Of a DNA stretch of 64,000 nt, positions 35,630-44,876 are shown piece by piece (positions within the stretch are counted from its first letter, which is position 1; each line of letters opens with the position of its first letter). The notes beneath the pieces were generated by a model that saw only the letters and a list, made by a program, of their open reading frames with translations, had not been told where the DNA came from and searched no databases. Both the position numbers and the translations under genes were made by a program. The stretch spans positions 73,611-137,610 of the forward strand of contig DASXVV010000011.1 in NCBI GenBank assembly GCA_036504035.1, in the 5' to 3' direction. The DNA comes from Candidatus Deferrimicrobiaceae bacterium. Its GTDB lineage: Bacteria; Desulfobacterota; Deferrimicrobia; Deferrimicrobiales; Deferrimicrobiaceae.

Positions 35630-36321
35630 CGCGGGTCTCGATCGTGATCCCGGCGCTGGGCGAGGCGGGGCAGATCGCCGACTGCATCCGGAGCGCCCGC
35701 GATGCCGGGGCGGACGAGGTGATCGTCGTCGACGGCGGCAGCGCCGACGGCACCGTTGCCGAGGCGACGCGCGCCGGCGCCGATCGTCTCCTGTCGAGCC
35801 CGCCCGGGCGCGCCCTCCAGATGAACGCCGGGGCCGCCGCAGCCGGCGGCGACTTCATCCTCTTCCTGCACGCGGACACCCGCCTTCCCGCGGGGGCCTG
35901 CAAATCGGTCAGGAAGGCGATGGCGGACGGACGGGTCGTCGGGGGGGCTTTCCCCCTGGCGCTCGGCGCCTCGGGGAGCGCCGGGCAGTGGACCCGGATG
36001 CTGCTCCGGCTGACGGGGAGGATGATCGGCGTCCGGTCGCGGCTGTTTCGCGCCTATACCGGCGACCAGGCGATCTTCGTGCGGGGAAGTTTCTTCGAGC
36101 GTATCGGGGGTTACGAGCGGGTCGCGCTGATGGAGGACGTTCGGCTCTCGGCCGCGATGCGGCGGGCGGGAAAAACCGTGCTGCTCGGGGAACGGGCTAT
36201 CACGTCGGCTCGCCGCTGGGAAGCGCGCGGGCCGCTGCGGACCATCCTGCGGATGTGGTCACTGCGCGCGGCGCACGCGCTGGGCATGTCCGCCGAACGG
36301 TGCGCGAAATATTACCGCTGA
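35626..36321 (+). CDS. Family 2 glycosyltransferase (TIGR04283-like)
   Basis: A 231-residue cytoplasmic GT-A enzyme: SIVIPALGEAGQI at the start, VVDGGSADGT, a DXD-type FLHADTRLP, and a C-terminal GDQAIFV...LMEDVRLSAAMRR. This matches the rSAM/selenodomain-associated transferase 2 group. The GTG at 35626 overlaps the TVP38 stop (GTGA), so translation is coupled; a longer in-frame opening through the TVP38 gene is a shadow. Donor and acceptor are unknown. Confidence 0.88.
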   Translation: MTRVSIVIPALGEAGQIADCIRSARDAGADEVIVVDGGSADGTVAEATRAGADRLLSSPPGRALQMNAGAAAAGGDFILFLHADTRLPAGACKSVRKAMADGRVVGGAFPLALGASGSAGQWTRMLLRLTGRMIGVRSRLFRAYTGDQAIFVRGSFFERIGGYERVALMEDVRLSAAMRRAGKTVLLGERAITSARRWEARGPLRTILRMWSLRAAHALGMSAERCAKYYR

Positions 36322-36600
36322 AGCGGATGCCCCGGTTTCCCGGGCTCCGCGGGAGGGGGGGGGGGGATCGTCGCCTAGTCCCGTCCGGCGACGCGGACCG
36401 GAGTATCCCCTTTCGGAGGACGTCTGGTCCGGTCCATCCATGGCCCGGCCTGCGACTCCACCCCGCCCCGCGCCGCCATCCATGGCGGCAGACCCGAACG
36501 TCGCGGGGCGGATAGGCCTCCTTCAGGGGACACCCCGGCTCCGCTTTGCCTCCCGGGAGGGGCGACGACCGTGGCTGCCTCCGCGGCGGGCGCCCCTCGC
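36322..36600. other. Convergent intergenic region with paired hairpins and a G12 run
   Basis: No gene was seen between the stops of two convergent genes. It holds two hairpins with ATCCAT loops (GGTCCATCCATGGCC near 36429 and GCCGCCATCCATGGCGGC near 36473), several GC palindromes and a run of 12 G (36355-36366). The hairpins resemble those of the 26.5-27.4 kb array. Confidence 0.55.
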
Positions 36601-39153
36601 TTACTCCCAGGAGATGAGCAGCGGCGTGAGCGGGTTGACCAGGTCGGGGTGGAGAGGAACGGCGCGCGCCGCGTAGCCGTACCGGCCGGTGAGGACTGTG
36701 GGCAGGTCGGCCCGGAAGACGTCTTCGCCGTCTTCGCGGCCCTCGTGCATCGCGCGGACGATCCGCCCGTCGCGGATCTCGTTGCTCGAGTCGAGCGGGC
36801 CGTAGAGGATCTCGACCGCGACATCCTCGGGCGACAGGTCGCCGAGCGCCGCGCGGACGGTCAGCTCCATCGCGTTCCCGACGACGATCTCCTTGTCCTT
36901 GCGCCGCTCGGCCGTTCGTACGGACACGCGGCTCCAGGCCCCCCGCACCCGCTTTCGCCACTCGGCCAGATGCTTCGCCCCTTCGAGCCCGTCGGCCGAT
37001 AGCCGGCTTCCCACCTGGTGGGCCGCCAGATAGAACCGCTCGGCATATTCCCCCACCATCCGGTTGGTGTTGAAGACCGCGCCCAGCTTGCGCACGGCCG
37101 ACTTCATCATCCCGATCCATTCACGCGGGAGGTCGGACCGGTCGCGCTTGTAGTAGAGAGGCACGATCTCGCGCTCGAGCAGGTTGAAAAGCGCCTCGCA
37201 CTCGACCTGGTCCTGCTCCTCGGTGTCGGTGTATTCCTCGGAGCCGCCGATCGCCCACCCGGTGTCGAGGTCGCTTCCCTCGGCCCACCAGCCGTCGAGG
37301 ATCGACACGTTGAGCGCCCCGTTGACCGCGGCCTTCATGCCGCTGGTGCCCGACGCCTCGAGCGGCCGGCGCGGCGTGTTGAGCCAGACGTCGACCCCCT
37401 GCACCAGGTAGCGGGCGACGTTGATGTCGTAATCCTCGAGGAACACCATCTGGTGCCGGACGCGCGGGTCCTGCGTGAAGTGGACGACGGAGCGGATGAT
37501 TTCCTTGGCCGGAAGATCCTGCGGGTGCGCCTTGCCCGCGAAGATGATCTGGACCGGCCGGTCGGTGTCGGCCAGCAGCTTCGCCAACCGCTCGGGCTGC
37601 CGGAACAGAAGCCCAGCACGCTTGTAGGTGGCGAAGCGGCGGGAGAACCCGATCGTGAGCGCATGCGGGTTGAGGACCTCTTCGGCCGCGTGGAGCGACG
37701 CCGCGCCCGCCCCTTGCCGGAGAAGCTGCTTCTTGAGCCGCTTGCGCACGAAGAAGACCAGCCGTTCCTTGCGCGCCTCGTGCACCCGCCACATCTCGCC
37801 GTCGGGGATGGCGGAGATCCGCTCCCACACCTTGTGGTCCGCAGGCTTCTCGATGAAGCGGGGGCCCAGGTAGCGAAGGTAGAGGTCTTCCATCTCGTGG
37901 CTGAGCCAGCTCAGCGTATGCACGCCGTTGGTGATGCTGCCGATCGGAACCTCGGACTCGGGCAGCGTCGGCCAGAGCCCCTGCCACATCCGGCGCGACA
38001 CCTCCCCGTGGAGCCGGCTCACGCCGTTGGCGAAGGCCGCGTTGCGCAGCGCGAACACGGTCATGCCGAACCGGGGCGCCTGCCCCTCGGGCTCGCACCC
38101 CTGCCCGAGCGCCAGGAAGCCGTTCCAGTCGAGCCCGAGCGCATCGGCCATCGGCGACAGGTACCGGCGAAGCAGCTCGGGGTCGAACACCTCGTTGCCC
38201 GCGGGAACCGGCGTGTGAGTCGTGAACACGTTGGTGGCGAACACCAGCTCGCGCGCCGCCTCGTAGTTGACCCCGTGGTCGGCCATCAGCATGCGGATCC
38301 GCTCGAGGATCAGGAGCGCCGAGTGCCCCTCGTTCATGTGGTAGGCGGTCGGGGCGAGCCCCAGCGCCTTGAGCGCCTTGACGCCGCCGATTCCCAGCAC
38401 GATCTCCTGCCGGAGCCGCTGCTCGCGGTCGCCGCCGTAAAGCGTGGACGTGATCTCGCGCGCCCGTGGGGAATTGCTCCGCACGTTGGTGTCGAGCAGG
38501 TAGAGCGGCGTGCGCCCGACCTGCACCCTCCAGACGCGCGCGGTCACGTTTTCGCCCGCAAGATCGATGTCGATCGTCAGGTGCTTGCCGTCGGGCCCGT
38601 GCATGAGTATCACGGGCATGTTGTACCAGTCGTTGTCGGGGTAGAGCTCCTGCTGCCAGCCGTCGAGGCTGAGCTGCTGCCGGAAGTAACCCTTCTGGTA
38701 GAGAAGCCCGACGCCCACGAGCGGAAGCCCCAGGTCGGAGGCCGACTTGAGGTGGTCGCCCGAGAGGATCCCCAGCCCGCCGGAATAGATCGGGAGCCCC
38801 TCGTCGATGCCGAACTCGCAGCAGAAGTAGGCCGTCAGGAAGCCCTTCGCGTCGGCGTGGCGCTCCTGGAACCAGGTGTTCGCGCCGAGGTATTCGGTAA
38901 AGGTGCGGTGGACCCGGTTGAGGTTGGCCACGAAGCTCTCGTCGCGCGCGGCCTCCTCGAAATCCTCCTGCGAAAGAAGGCCAAGCATCAGCACCGGGTT
39001 TTGATAGGAGCGCTCCCACAGCTTCGGGTTCAGCCGGATAAACAGCTGGACCGCTTCCCAGTTCCAGGAGAACCAGAGATTGCGCGCGAGGTCCTCGAGC
39101 GGCTTGAGCGCCGCGGGGATGTCCGGGCGGACGTGGAAATGGCGAACCTTCAT
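36601..39153 (-). CDS. glgP: Alpha-glucan (glycogen) phosphorylase
   Basis: An 850-residue enzyme of the TIGR02094 type, releasing glucose-1-phosphate from glycogen or maltodextrin. The ATG at 39153 gives MKVRHFHVRP and overlaps the acyl-CoA synthetase stop by 4 nt; the longer frame is a shadow. Signatures: NLWFSWNWEA, the glucan/active-site stretch GGLGILSGDHLK, TNGVHTLSWLS, and the PLP-binding region EASGTSGMKAAVNG. It works in storage polysaccharide mobilisation. Coupling to a fatty acyl-CoA synthetase gene is unusual and may be only transcriptional. Confidence 0.95.
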   Translation of the reverse strand: MKVRHFHVRPDIPAALKPLEDLARNLWFSWNWEAVQLFIRLNPKLWERSYQNPVLMLGLLSQEDFEEAARDESFVANLNRVHRTFTEYLGANTWFQERHADAKGFLTAYFCCEFGIDEGLPIYSGGLGILSGDHLKSASDLGLPLVGVGLLYQKGYFRQQLSLDGWQQELYPDNDWYNMPVILMHGPDGKHLTIDIDLAGENVTARVWRVQVGRTPLYLLDTNVRSNSPRAREITSTLYGGDREQRLRQEIVLGIGGVKALKALGLAPTAYHMNEGHSALLILERIRMLMADHGVNYEAARELVFATNVFTTHTPVPAGNEVFDPELLRRYLSPMADALGLDWNGFLALGQGCEPEGQAPRFGMTVFALRNAAFANGVSRLHGEVSRRMWQGLWPTLPESEVPIGSITNGVHTLSWLSHEMEDLYLRYLGPRFIEKPADHKVWERISAIPDGEMWRVHEARKERLVFFVRKRLKKQLLRQGAGAASLHAAEEVLNPHALTIGFSRRFATYKRAGLLFRQPERLAKLLADTDRPVQIIFAGKAHPQDLPAKEIIRSVVHFTQDPRVRHQMVFLEDYDINVARYLVQGVDVWLNTPRRPLEASGTSGMKAAVNGALNVSILDGWWAEGSDLDTGWAIGGSEEYTDTEEQDQVECEALFNLLEREIVPLYYKRDRSDLPREWIGMMKSAVRKLGAVFNTNRMVGEYAERFYLAAHQVGSRLSADGLEGAKHLAEWRKRVRGAWSRVSVRTAERRKDKEIVVGNAMELTVRAALGDLSPEDVAVEILYGPLDSSNEIRDGRIVRAMHEGREDGEDVFRADLPTVLTGRYGYAARAVPLHPDLVNPLTPLLISWE

Positions 39154-40808
39154 GGCTTGATCCCTTCGAGGCCGAACAGCTTGATGACGTCCTCGCGAAG
39201 TTTGTATTTCTGGATCTTGCCGCTCGCCGTCTTCGGGAAATCGTCGACGAAGGCAATGTATCTCGGCACCTTGAAATTGGCGATCTTCCCCTTGCAGAAG
39301 TCGATGAGCTCCTTTTCGGTTGCCGTGACGCCGGATCGCAGCCGGACGCAGGCGCACACCTCCTCGCCGTATTTCACGCTCGGGACGCCGACGACCTGCA
39401 CATCGAGGACGTGGGGATGGGTGTAGAGGTATTCCTCGACCTCGCGCGGGTAGATGTTCTCGCCGCCCCGGATGATCATGTCCTTCGCGCGCCCGGTGAT
39501 CGAGTAGAAGCCGTCCTTGTCGACCATCGCCAGGTCGCCGGTGTAGAGCCAGCCGTCCTTGTCGATCACCTCTTCGGTCGCCTCGCGGTTCTTGTAGTAG
39601 CCCTTCATGACGTGGTAGCCGCGCGTCGCCAGCTCGCCCGGCGTGCCGACGGGGAGCTCCTTCCGCGTCTCGGGATCGACGATCCTGGCCTCGACCCCGG
39701 GGAACACGCGCCCGACCGTGGACACCCGCTGCTCGAACGTGTCGTCCGTGCGGGTCTGGGTGATCCCCGGCGAGGATTCGGTCTGGCCGTAGACGTTCGT
39801 GATCTCGGTCATGTTCATCTTCTCCATGACCGCCTTCATGATCTCGGTCGGACAGAGCGAGCCCGCCATGATGCCGGTGCGCATCGACGAAAGGTCGTAC
39901 TTGCCCGGCTCGGACTTTTCCAACAGCTCGAGCTCGGCGATGAACATGGTCGGGACGCCGTGGACCGCGGTGCACTTCTCCTTCGTGATCGACTCGAGGA
40001 CGGCCGCCGGGTTGAAGTGCTGGACCGGCACCATCGTGCTCCCGTGGGTGACGCACGCCATGGTCCCCAGCACGCAGCCGAAGCAATGGAAGAAGGGCAC
40101 CGGGATGCAGAGCCGGTCCTTCTCGGTGAACAGCATGCGCTCGCCGATGCAGTAGCCGTTCATCACCAGGTTCCGGTGCGTAAGCATGACGCCCTTCGGG
40201 AAGCCGGTGGTGCCCGACGTGTAGAGGAGGGCGATGACGTCATCCGGGTCGCACGACTGCTCGATTTCCAGGAGCGCAGAGGGAGGGATGTTCTCGCCCA
40301 TCGACATCATCTCGTCCCAGTTCAACATGCCCGGCATCTTCTCCTGCCCGATGTAGACGACGTTGCGGAGATGCGGGAACTTGTCGGACCGGAGCGCCCC
40401 CGGGTGGGCCTTCTTCAGCTCGGGGCAAACTTCGTAGAGCGTGTCGGGGTAGCTGACGTCCTTGAAGCCGTCGATCAGGATGAGCGTGGCGGCGTCGCTC
40501 TGCTTGAGCAGGTATTCGAGTTCGAAGGGACGGTAGGCGGTATTGACGGTGATCAGCACGGCACCCATGCGGGCCGCGGCGAACTGGAGGAGTACCCATT
40601 CGGGATAATTGGTCGCCCAGATCGCGACGTGGTCGCCTTTCCGGACCCCCATCGCCATGAGCCCCCGGCACAGCGCGCGACACTGCTCCCGGAACTGCCG
40701 GTAGGTCAGCCGGAGCCCCCGGTCTACGTAGACCAAGGCGTCGTTTTCGGGAAATTGCCGCGCGATCTCGTCGACCATCCGCCCGGTCGTAACGTTCAGA
40801 AAATCCAT
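39150..40808 (-). CDS. AMP-binding acyl-CoA synthetase
   Basis: A 552-residue adenylating enzyme activating a carboxylic acid to acyl-CoA. The P-loop LLYTSGTTGFPKG, YGQTESSPG, the hinge motif DGWLYTGD and catalytic Lys in KTASGKIQK are present. The ATG at 40808 with GAGGGG 5 nt upstream is preferred over a codon 15 nt earlier. The family covers medium- and long-chain fatty acids and related acids; the substrate cannot be told from sequence alone. Confidence 0.94.
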   Translation of the reverse strand: MDFLNVTTGRMVDEIARQFPENDALVYVDRGLRLTYRQFREQCRALCRGLMAMGVRKGDHVAIWATNYPEWVLLQFAAARMGAVLITVNTAYRPFELEYLLKQSDAATLILIDGFKDVSYPDTLYEVCPELKKAHPGALRSDKFPHLRNVVYIGQEKMPGMLNWDEMMSMGENIPPSALLEIEQSCDPDDVIALLYTSGTTGFPKGVMLTHRNLVMNGYCIGERMLFTEKDRLCIPVPFFHCFGCVLGTMACVTHGSTMVPVQHFNPAAVLESITKEKCTAVHGVPTMFIAELELLEKSEPGKYDLSSMRTGIMAGSLCPTEIMKAVMEKMNMTEITNVYGQTESSPGITQTRTDDTFEQRVSTVGRVFPGVEARIVDPETRKELPVGTPGELATRGYHVMKGYYKNREATEEVIDKDGWLYTGDLAMVDKDGFYSITGRAKDMIIRGGENIYPREVEEYLYTHPHVLDVQVVGVPSVKYGEEVCACVRLRSGVTATEKELIDFCKGKIANFKVPRYIAFVDDFPKTASGKIQKYKLREDVIKLFGLEGIKP

Positions 40809-40889
40809 GAGATCCCCTCCCAAGCATCGAATATGGCGCGGACAGTATACAAAGCCGCTGTGGAATAGGGCAATATATCGGATCAGGGG

Positions 40890-43775
40890 GTGACGTTGCA
40901 GAACGCGCTATCGCGCAGGGAACGCCTGGTCCGGCAGGCGATGCTGCCCGTGCTGATGCTGGCAGGCGTGGCGGGCAATCATTTCCGCGTGCCCTTCCTG
41001 CTCACCTCCGACCTCCTGTTCGGCTCGATCCCCGCCATGATGGTGCTGCAATGGTACGGGAGCGCGTGGGGGATCCTCGCCGCGCTCGTCGCCTCCGCCT
41101 ATACGACCCTTCTCTACAATCACCCTTGGGCGATGGTCACTTTCACGGCCGAGGCGGCCGTCGTCGCCCTCCTCTGGCGGCGCTTCAAGGTCGACCTCGT
41201 CGTCGCCGACGTGCTCTTCTGGTTCCTCGCGGGCATGCCCTGCTACTTCTTCATCTACACCGGGCTGCTGCACGCCGAGACGACCAATGCGCTCTTCATC
41301 CTCACCAAGAACGCCGCCAACCAGATCCTCAACGCGCTGGTCGCCCGGACGCTGGTGATCCTGCTCTCCTTCACCCCGCTGGTCAGGCCGTTCGGCGTGC
41401 GCGAAAGGGTCAGCTTCCGCGAATCGCTCTTCGCGGCGCTCTCCTGCTTCGTCCTGATCCCCGCCCTCGCCATGGTCGTCGTCAACGGCCAGGCCGAAGG
41501 TGACCGCATCGTGTCCGATGTGCGGACGAACCTCCTCAACGTGGCGGACCAGGGGAAGAACATCCTCGACGCGTGGCTCGGCGACAACGTGCGGGCGGTC
41601 GCCGCCGTCGCCGCGGTGGTCGAGCCCGGGAAGATGCCAGCCAACATCCGGATGAGCCTCAGAACGCTCCGGTCCGCCGCCCCGGGGCTGCTCCGCCTGG
41701 GCGTCGTCGACGCGCGGGGAATCGTGCGGGCGCACGACCCGGAATTCGACGAGCTGGGGCACTCGACCATCGGGGTCGACGTCTCGAGCCAGCCGTTCGC
41801 CGCCGAGGTCGCGAGGACGCACGCCCTGGTCATCTCCGACGTGGTCCGTTCCCGGCTCGGCCGGCCCCGGCCGATCGTCATCCTGGCCCACCCCATCCTG
41901 CGCGGCGGCGAATACCTGGGGTACGTCGGGGGCGTCATCGACCTCGCCGCCTGGGACAACCTCATCGATAAGGCGGCCGGGAAGTGGAACGTCCGCGTCA
42001 CGCTGATCGACCGGAACATGAACGTCGTCGCCTCCAACCGCCCGGACCTCGCGCTGATGCAGCACTACGACTGGCGACTGGGCGGCGAGGTGCGGCTGAT
42101 CCGGAACGCCCTTTGGCACCGGCAACCGCGGCGCGCCGCGAACGTCCCCGGGACCGAACAGATGCGGCAGAGCGTCTACGTCACCGAGATCGACCTCCGA
42201 CCGGCCACCGGCTGGAGGCTCGTGCTCGAGACGCCCCTGGCGAACTACCAGAAGAACCTTTATTCCCGCTATTACTTCACCCTGACGCTTCTGCTCGGCA
42301 TCTTCGCACTCGCCCTGGCGGGCGCGCACGTCGTCAGCAGCCGGACCGTCCGGAACATCGAGCGGCTCGACCGGATCAGCTTGGGGTTGCAGGACCGGCT
42401 CGCCCGGCAGGAGCCGATCGTCTGGCCAGAGAGCCGCATCGCCGAAACCGCGTCGCTGATCCGGAATTTCCGGTCCATGGCCGAGGCGCTCGCCGCACGG
42501 TTCCGGGAGCTCGCCGCGCTCAACGAGACGCTCGAGAAGCGGGTCGGCGAACGGACGGCCGCCCTGCACCGGGCGAATGCCGATCTGGTGGCCGGGATCG
42601 AGGAGCGAAAAAAAGGGGAGCGTGCGCGGCAGCAACTCGAGGAGGACCTGCTCCGCTCCCGGAAGCTCGAGTCGCTCGGCGTGCTGGCGGGCGGCATCGC
42701 CCACGATTTCAACAACCTCCTGACGGCGATCCTTGGAAACATCACGCTCGCCTTGACCGTCTCGGAGCCGGACGGGGAGGTCAACCGGCGGCTCGTCGAA
42801 GCAGAGAAGGCCTCCCTGCGCGCCCAGGACCTGACCCAGCAATTGCTCACCTTCTCCCGGGGCGGGGCCCCCGTCCGGAAGGCGGCCTCCATCGGCGACC
42901 TGATCTCCGAGACGGCCGGCTTCGCGCTGCGCGGCTCGAACGTCCGTCTCGACTATGCCCCCGAGCCCGGCCTGTGGCCCGCCGAGGTCGACCCCGGCCA
43001 GATCAGCCAGGTGATCAACAACCTGATCATCAACGCCAACCAGGCGATGCCCGCCGGGGGCCTGGTGACGATCCGGACCGGTAACGCCGTCGTGCAACCC
43101 GACGACCCGCTGCCGCTTCTCCCCGGCGACTACGTGACGATCTCGGTGTCGGACCAGGGCATCGGCATCCCCGAGGATCATCTGGAACGGATATTCGATC
43201 CGTACTTCACCACGAAGCAGAAAGGGAGCGGCCTGGGACTCGCCACCGTCTACTCGATCGTCAAGCGGCACGACGGCCACATCGATGTCGTCTCCCGGCC
43301 GGGGAAGGGCGCCACGTTCCATATCTGGCTCCCGGCCGTCCGCCACGCGGAGCCGCCCGCCCGCGAGCACCACGAAGATCTGACCTCCGGCACCGGCCGG
43401 ATCCTCGTGATGGACGACGAGCCGTTCGTCCGCGATGTCATCGGCGCGATGCTGGAGCGGCTGGGATACCGGCCGGATTTCGCGGAGCACGGGGAAGAGG
43501 CCATCGCGTTGTACCGGGAGTCGATGGCGGAGGAATCCCGGTACAACGCGATCATCATGGACCTGACGGTACCGGGCGGGATGGGCGGGGTCGAGGCGGC
43601 ACAGCGGCTGAGGGAGATCGATCCCGCCGTGCGGCTCATCGTGTCGAGCGGTTACTCGAACGACCCGGTGATGGCCAACTTCCGCGACTACGGGTTCGTG
43701 GGGGTGGCGCGCAAGCCGTTCCGGATCGGCGACCTGAGCCGGGTGCTCGAAGAGGCGCTTTCGGGCCGGGGATAG
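40890..43775 (+). CDS. Hybrid sensor histidine kinase (MASE-like, Cache, receiver)
   Basis: A protein of about 960 residues: an N-terminal membrane region of ~6 helices (to ~200), a periplasmic Cache-like domain (~200-450), TM (~460-485), coiled coil, HisKA with GGIAHDFNNLL, an ATPase domain (GSGLGLATVYSIVKRH) and a C-terminal receiver with Asp in IIMDLTVPGG. The frame opens at a GTG at 40890 that overlaps its own G-run; a TTG two codons later with GGGGG 5 nt before is equally good. No response regulator gene is adjacent, so phosphate probably passes to a distant partner. Confidence 0.9.
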   Translation: MTLQNALSRRERLVRQAMLPVLMLAGVAGNHFRVPFLLTSDLLFGSIPAMMVLQWYGSAWGILAALVASAYTTLLYNHPWAMVTFTAEAAVVALLWRRFKVDLVVADVLFWFLAGMPCYFFIYTGLLHAETTNALFILTKNAANQILNALVARTLVILLSFTPLVRPFGVRERVSFRESLFAALSCFVLIPALAMVVVNGQAEGDRIVSDVRTNLLNVADQGKNILDAWLGDNVRAVAAVAAVVEPGKMPANIRMSLRTLRSAAPGLLRLGVVDARGIVRAHDPEFDELGHSTIGVDVSSQPFAAEVARTHALVISDVVRSRLGRPRPIVILAHPILRGGEYLGYVGGVIDLAAWDNLIDKAAGKWNVRVTLIDRNMNVVASNRPDLALMQHYDWRLGGEVRLIRNALWHRQPRRAANVPGTEQMRQSVYVTEIDLRPATGWRLVLETPLANYQKNLYSRYYFTLTLLLGIFALALAGAHVVSSRTVRNIERLDRISLGLQDRLARQEPIVWPESRIAETASLIRNFRSMAEALAARFRELAALNETLEKRVGERTAALHRANADLVAGIEERKKGERARQQLEEDLLRSRKLESLGVLAGGIAHDFNNLLTAILGNITLALTVSEPDGEVNRRLVEAEKASLRAQDLTQQLLTFSRGGAPVRKAASIGDLISETAGFALRGSNVRLDYAPEPGLWPAEVDPGQISQVINNLIINANQAMPAGGLVTIRTGNAVVQPDDPLPLLPGDYVTISVSDQGIGIPEDHLERIFDPYFTTKQKGSGLGLATVYSIVKRHDGHIDVVSRPGKGATFHIWLPAVRHAEPPAREHHEDLTSGTGRILVMDDEPFVRDVIGAMLERLGYRPDFAEHGEEAIALYRESMAEESRYNAIIMDLTVPGGMGGVEAAQRLREIDPAVRLIVSSGYSNDPVMANFRDYGFVGVARKPFRIGDLSRVLEEALSGRG

Positions 43776-43784
43776 CCCCGGTTT

Positions 43785-44849
43785 TCAGGCCGGCGCCTGG
43801 AGATACTGCTCGAACTGCTTCTTGTCGACCGCGCAGCGGTACGCCTCGTCGGGGGTGACGCGACGCGTTTTCAGAAGGTCGAGGATGTGCTGGTCCATCA
43901 ACTGCATCCCGTCTTTCTTGGAAGTCTGGATGATCGACGGGATCTGGAACGTCTTCCCTTCCCGGATCAGGTTGCCCACGGCCGGGGTTCCGATCATGAT
44001 CTCGAATGCCGCGGCGCGCCCCTTGCCGTCGGCCGTTTTCAGGAGCTGCTGGCAGACCACCCCCTTGAGCGATTCGGAGAGCATCACGCGGATCTGCGCC
44101 TGCTGGTCGGTCGGGAACACATCGATGATGCGGTCGATGGTCTTGGCCGCCGTGTTAGTGTGCAGCGTCCCGAACACCAGGTGGCCGGTCTCGGCGGCGC
44201 TCATGGCGAGCTGGATGGTCTCGAGGTCGCGCATCTCGCCGACCAGGATGATGTCTGGGTCCTCGCGCAGCGCCGCCCGCAGCGCCGTGGTGAAGCTCTC
44301 GGTGTGCGCCCCGACCTGCCGCTGGTTCAGGTGCGATTCCTTGTCCTGGTGGATGAACTCGAGCGGATCCTCGAGCGTGAGGATGTGCTCCTTGCGGGTG
44401 GCGTTGATGAGATCGATCATCGCCGCCAGCGTCGTGGACTTGCCCGAGCCGGTGGGCCCCGTCACCAGCACCATCCCCTTTTTGAAATTGGTCATCCTCC
44501 GGACGCCGTCGGGGAGCCCGAGGTCGTCGGCCGACAGCACCTTGCTCGGGATGATCCGGAAGACGGCCGCGATGCCCCGATGGGTCATCAGGATGTTTCC
44601 CCGGAAGCGCGCCAGCTCGGGGACCGAGTAGGCGAAGTCGAGGTCGTTCTTCGACTCGAAGTGCGCCTTCTGGTCGGGGCTCAGGATCTCGAACAGGAGC
44701 CCCTTGAGATCTTCGTGTCCGATCGGCTTGAAGTTGAGCTTGGTCATCTCCCCGTGGAGCCGGAAGATCGGAGTGGTGTCCGCCGACAGGTGGAGGTCGG
44801 AGGCACCCTGCTCCTTCATCATCTTGAATAACGAATCAATTCGCGCCAT
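43785..44849 (-). CDS. pilT: Type IV pilus retraction ATPase PilT
   Basis: A 354-residue hexameric ATPase: Walker A GPTGSGKST, Asp box and His box region, Walker B LVGEMRDLET and the PilT-type NLIREGK motif. It powers pilus retraction for twitching and DNA uptake. GGAGA precedes the ATG. It lies 27 nt below a degenerate GspE/PilB-like gene and was probably co-transcribed with it. Confidence 0.95.
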   Translation of the reverse strand: MARIDSLFKMMKEQGASDLHLSADTTPIFRLHGEMTKLNFKPIGHEDLKGLLFEILSPDQKAHFESKNDLDFAYSVPELARFRGNILMTHRGIAAVFRIIPSKVLSADDLGLPDGVRRMTNFKKGMVLVTGPTGSGKSTTLAAMIDLINATRKEHILTLEDPLEFIHQDKESHLNQRQVGAHTESFTTALRAALREDPDIILVGEMRDLETIQLAMSAAETGHLVFGTLHTNTAAKTIDRIIDVFPTDQQAQIRVMLSESLKGVVCQQLLKTADGKGRAAAFEIMIGTPAVGNLIREGKTFQIPSIIQTSKKDGMQLMDQHILDLLKTRRVTPDEAYRCAVDKKQFEQYLQAPA

Positions 44850-44876
44850 GAAACGGTCTCCTGCAGCCGGTGCGTG

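Noticed and set aside
36355-36366. G12 homopolymer as a phase-variation tract
   Set aside because: It lies between convergent gene ends, not in a promoter or coding region; it may also be a sequencing-length uncertainty.
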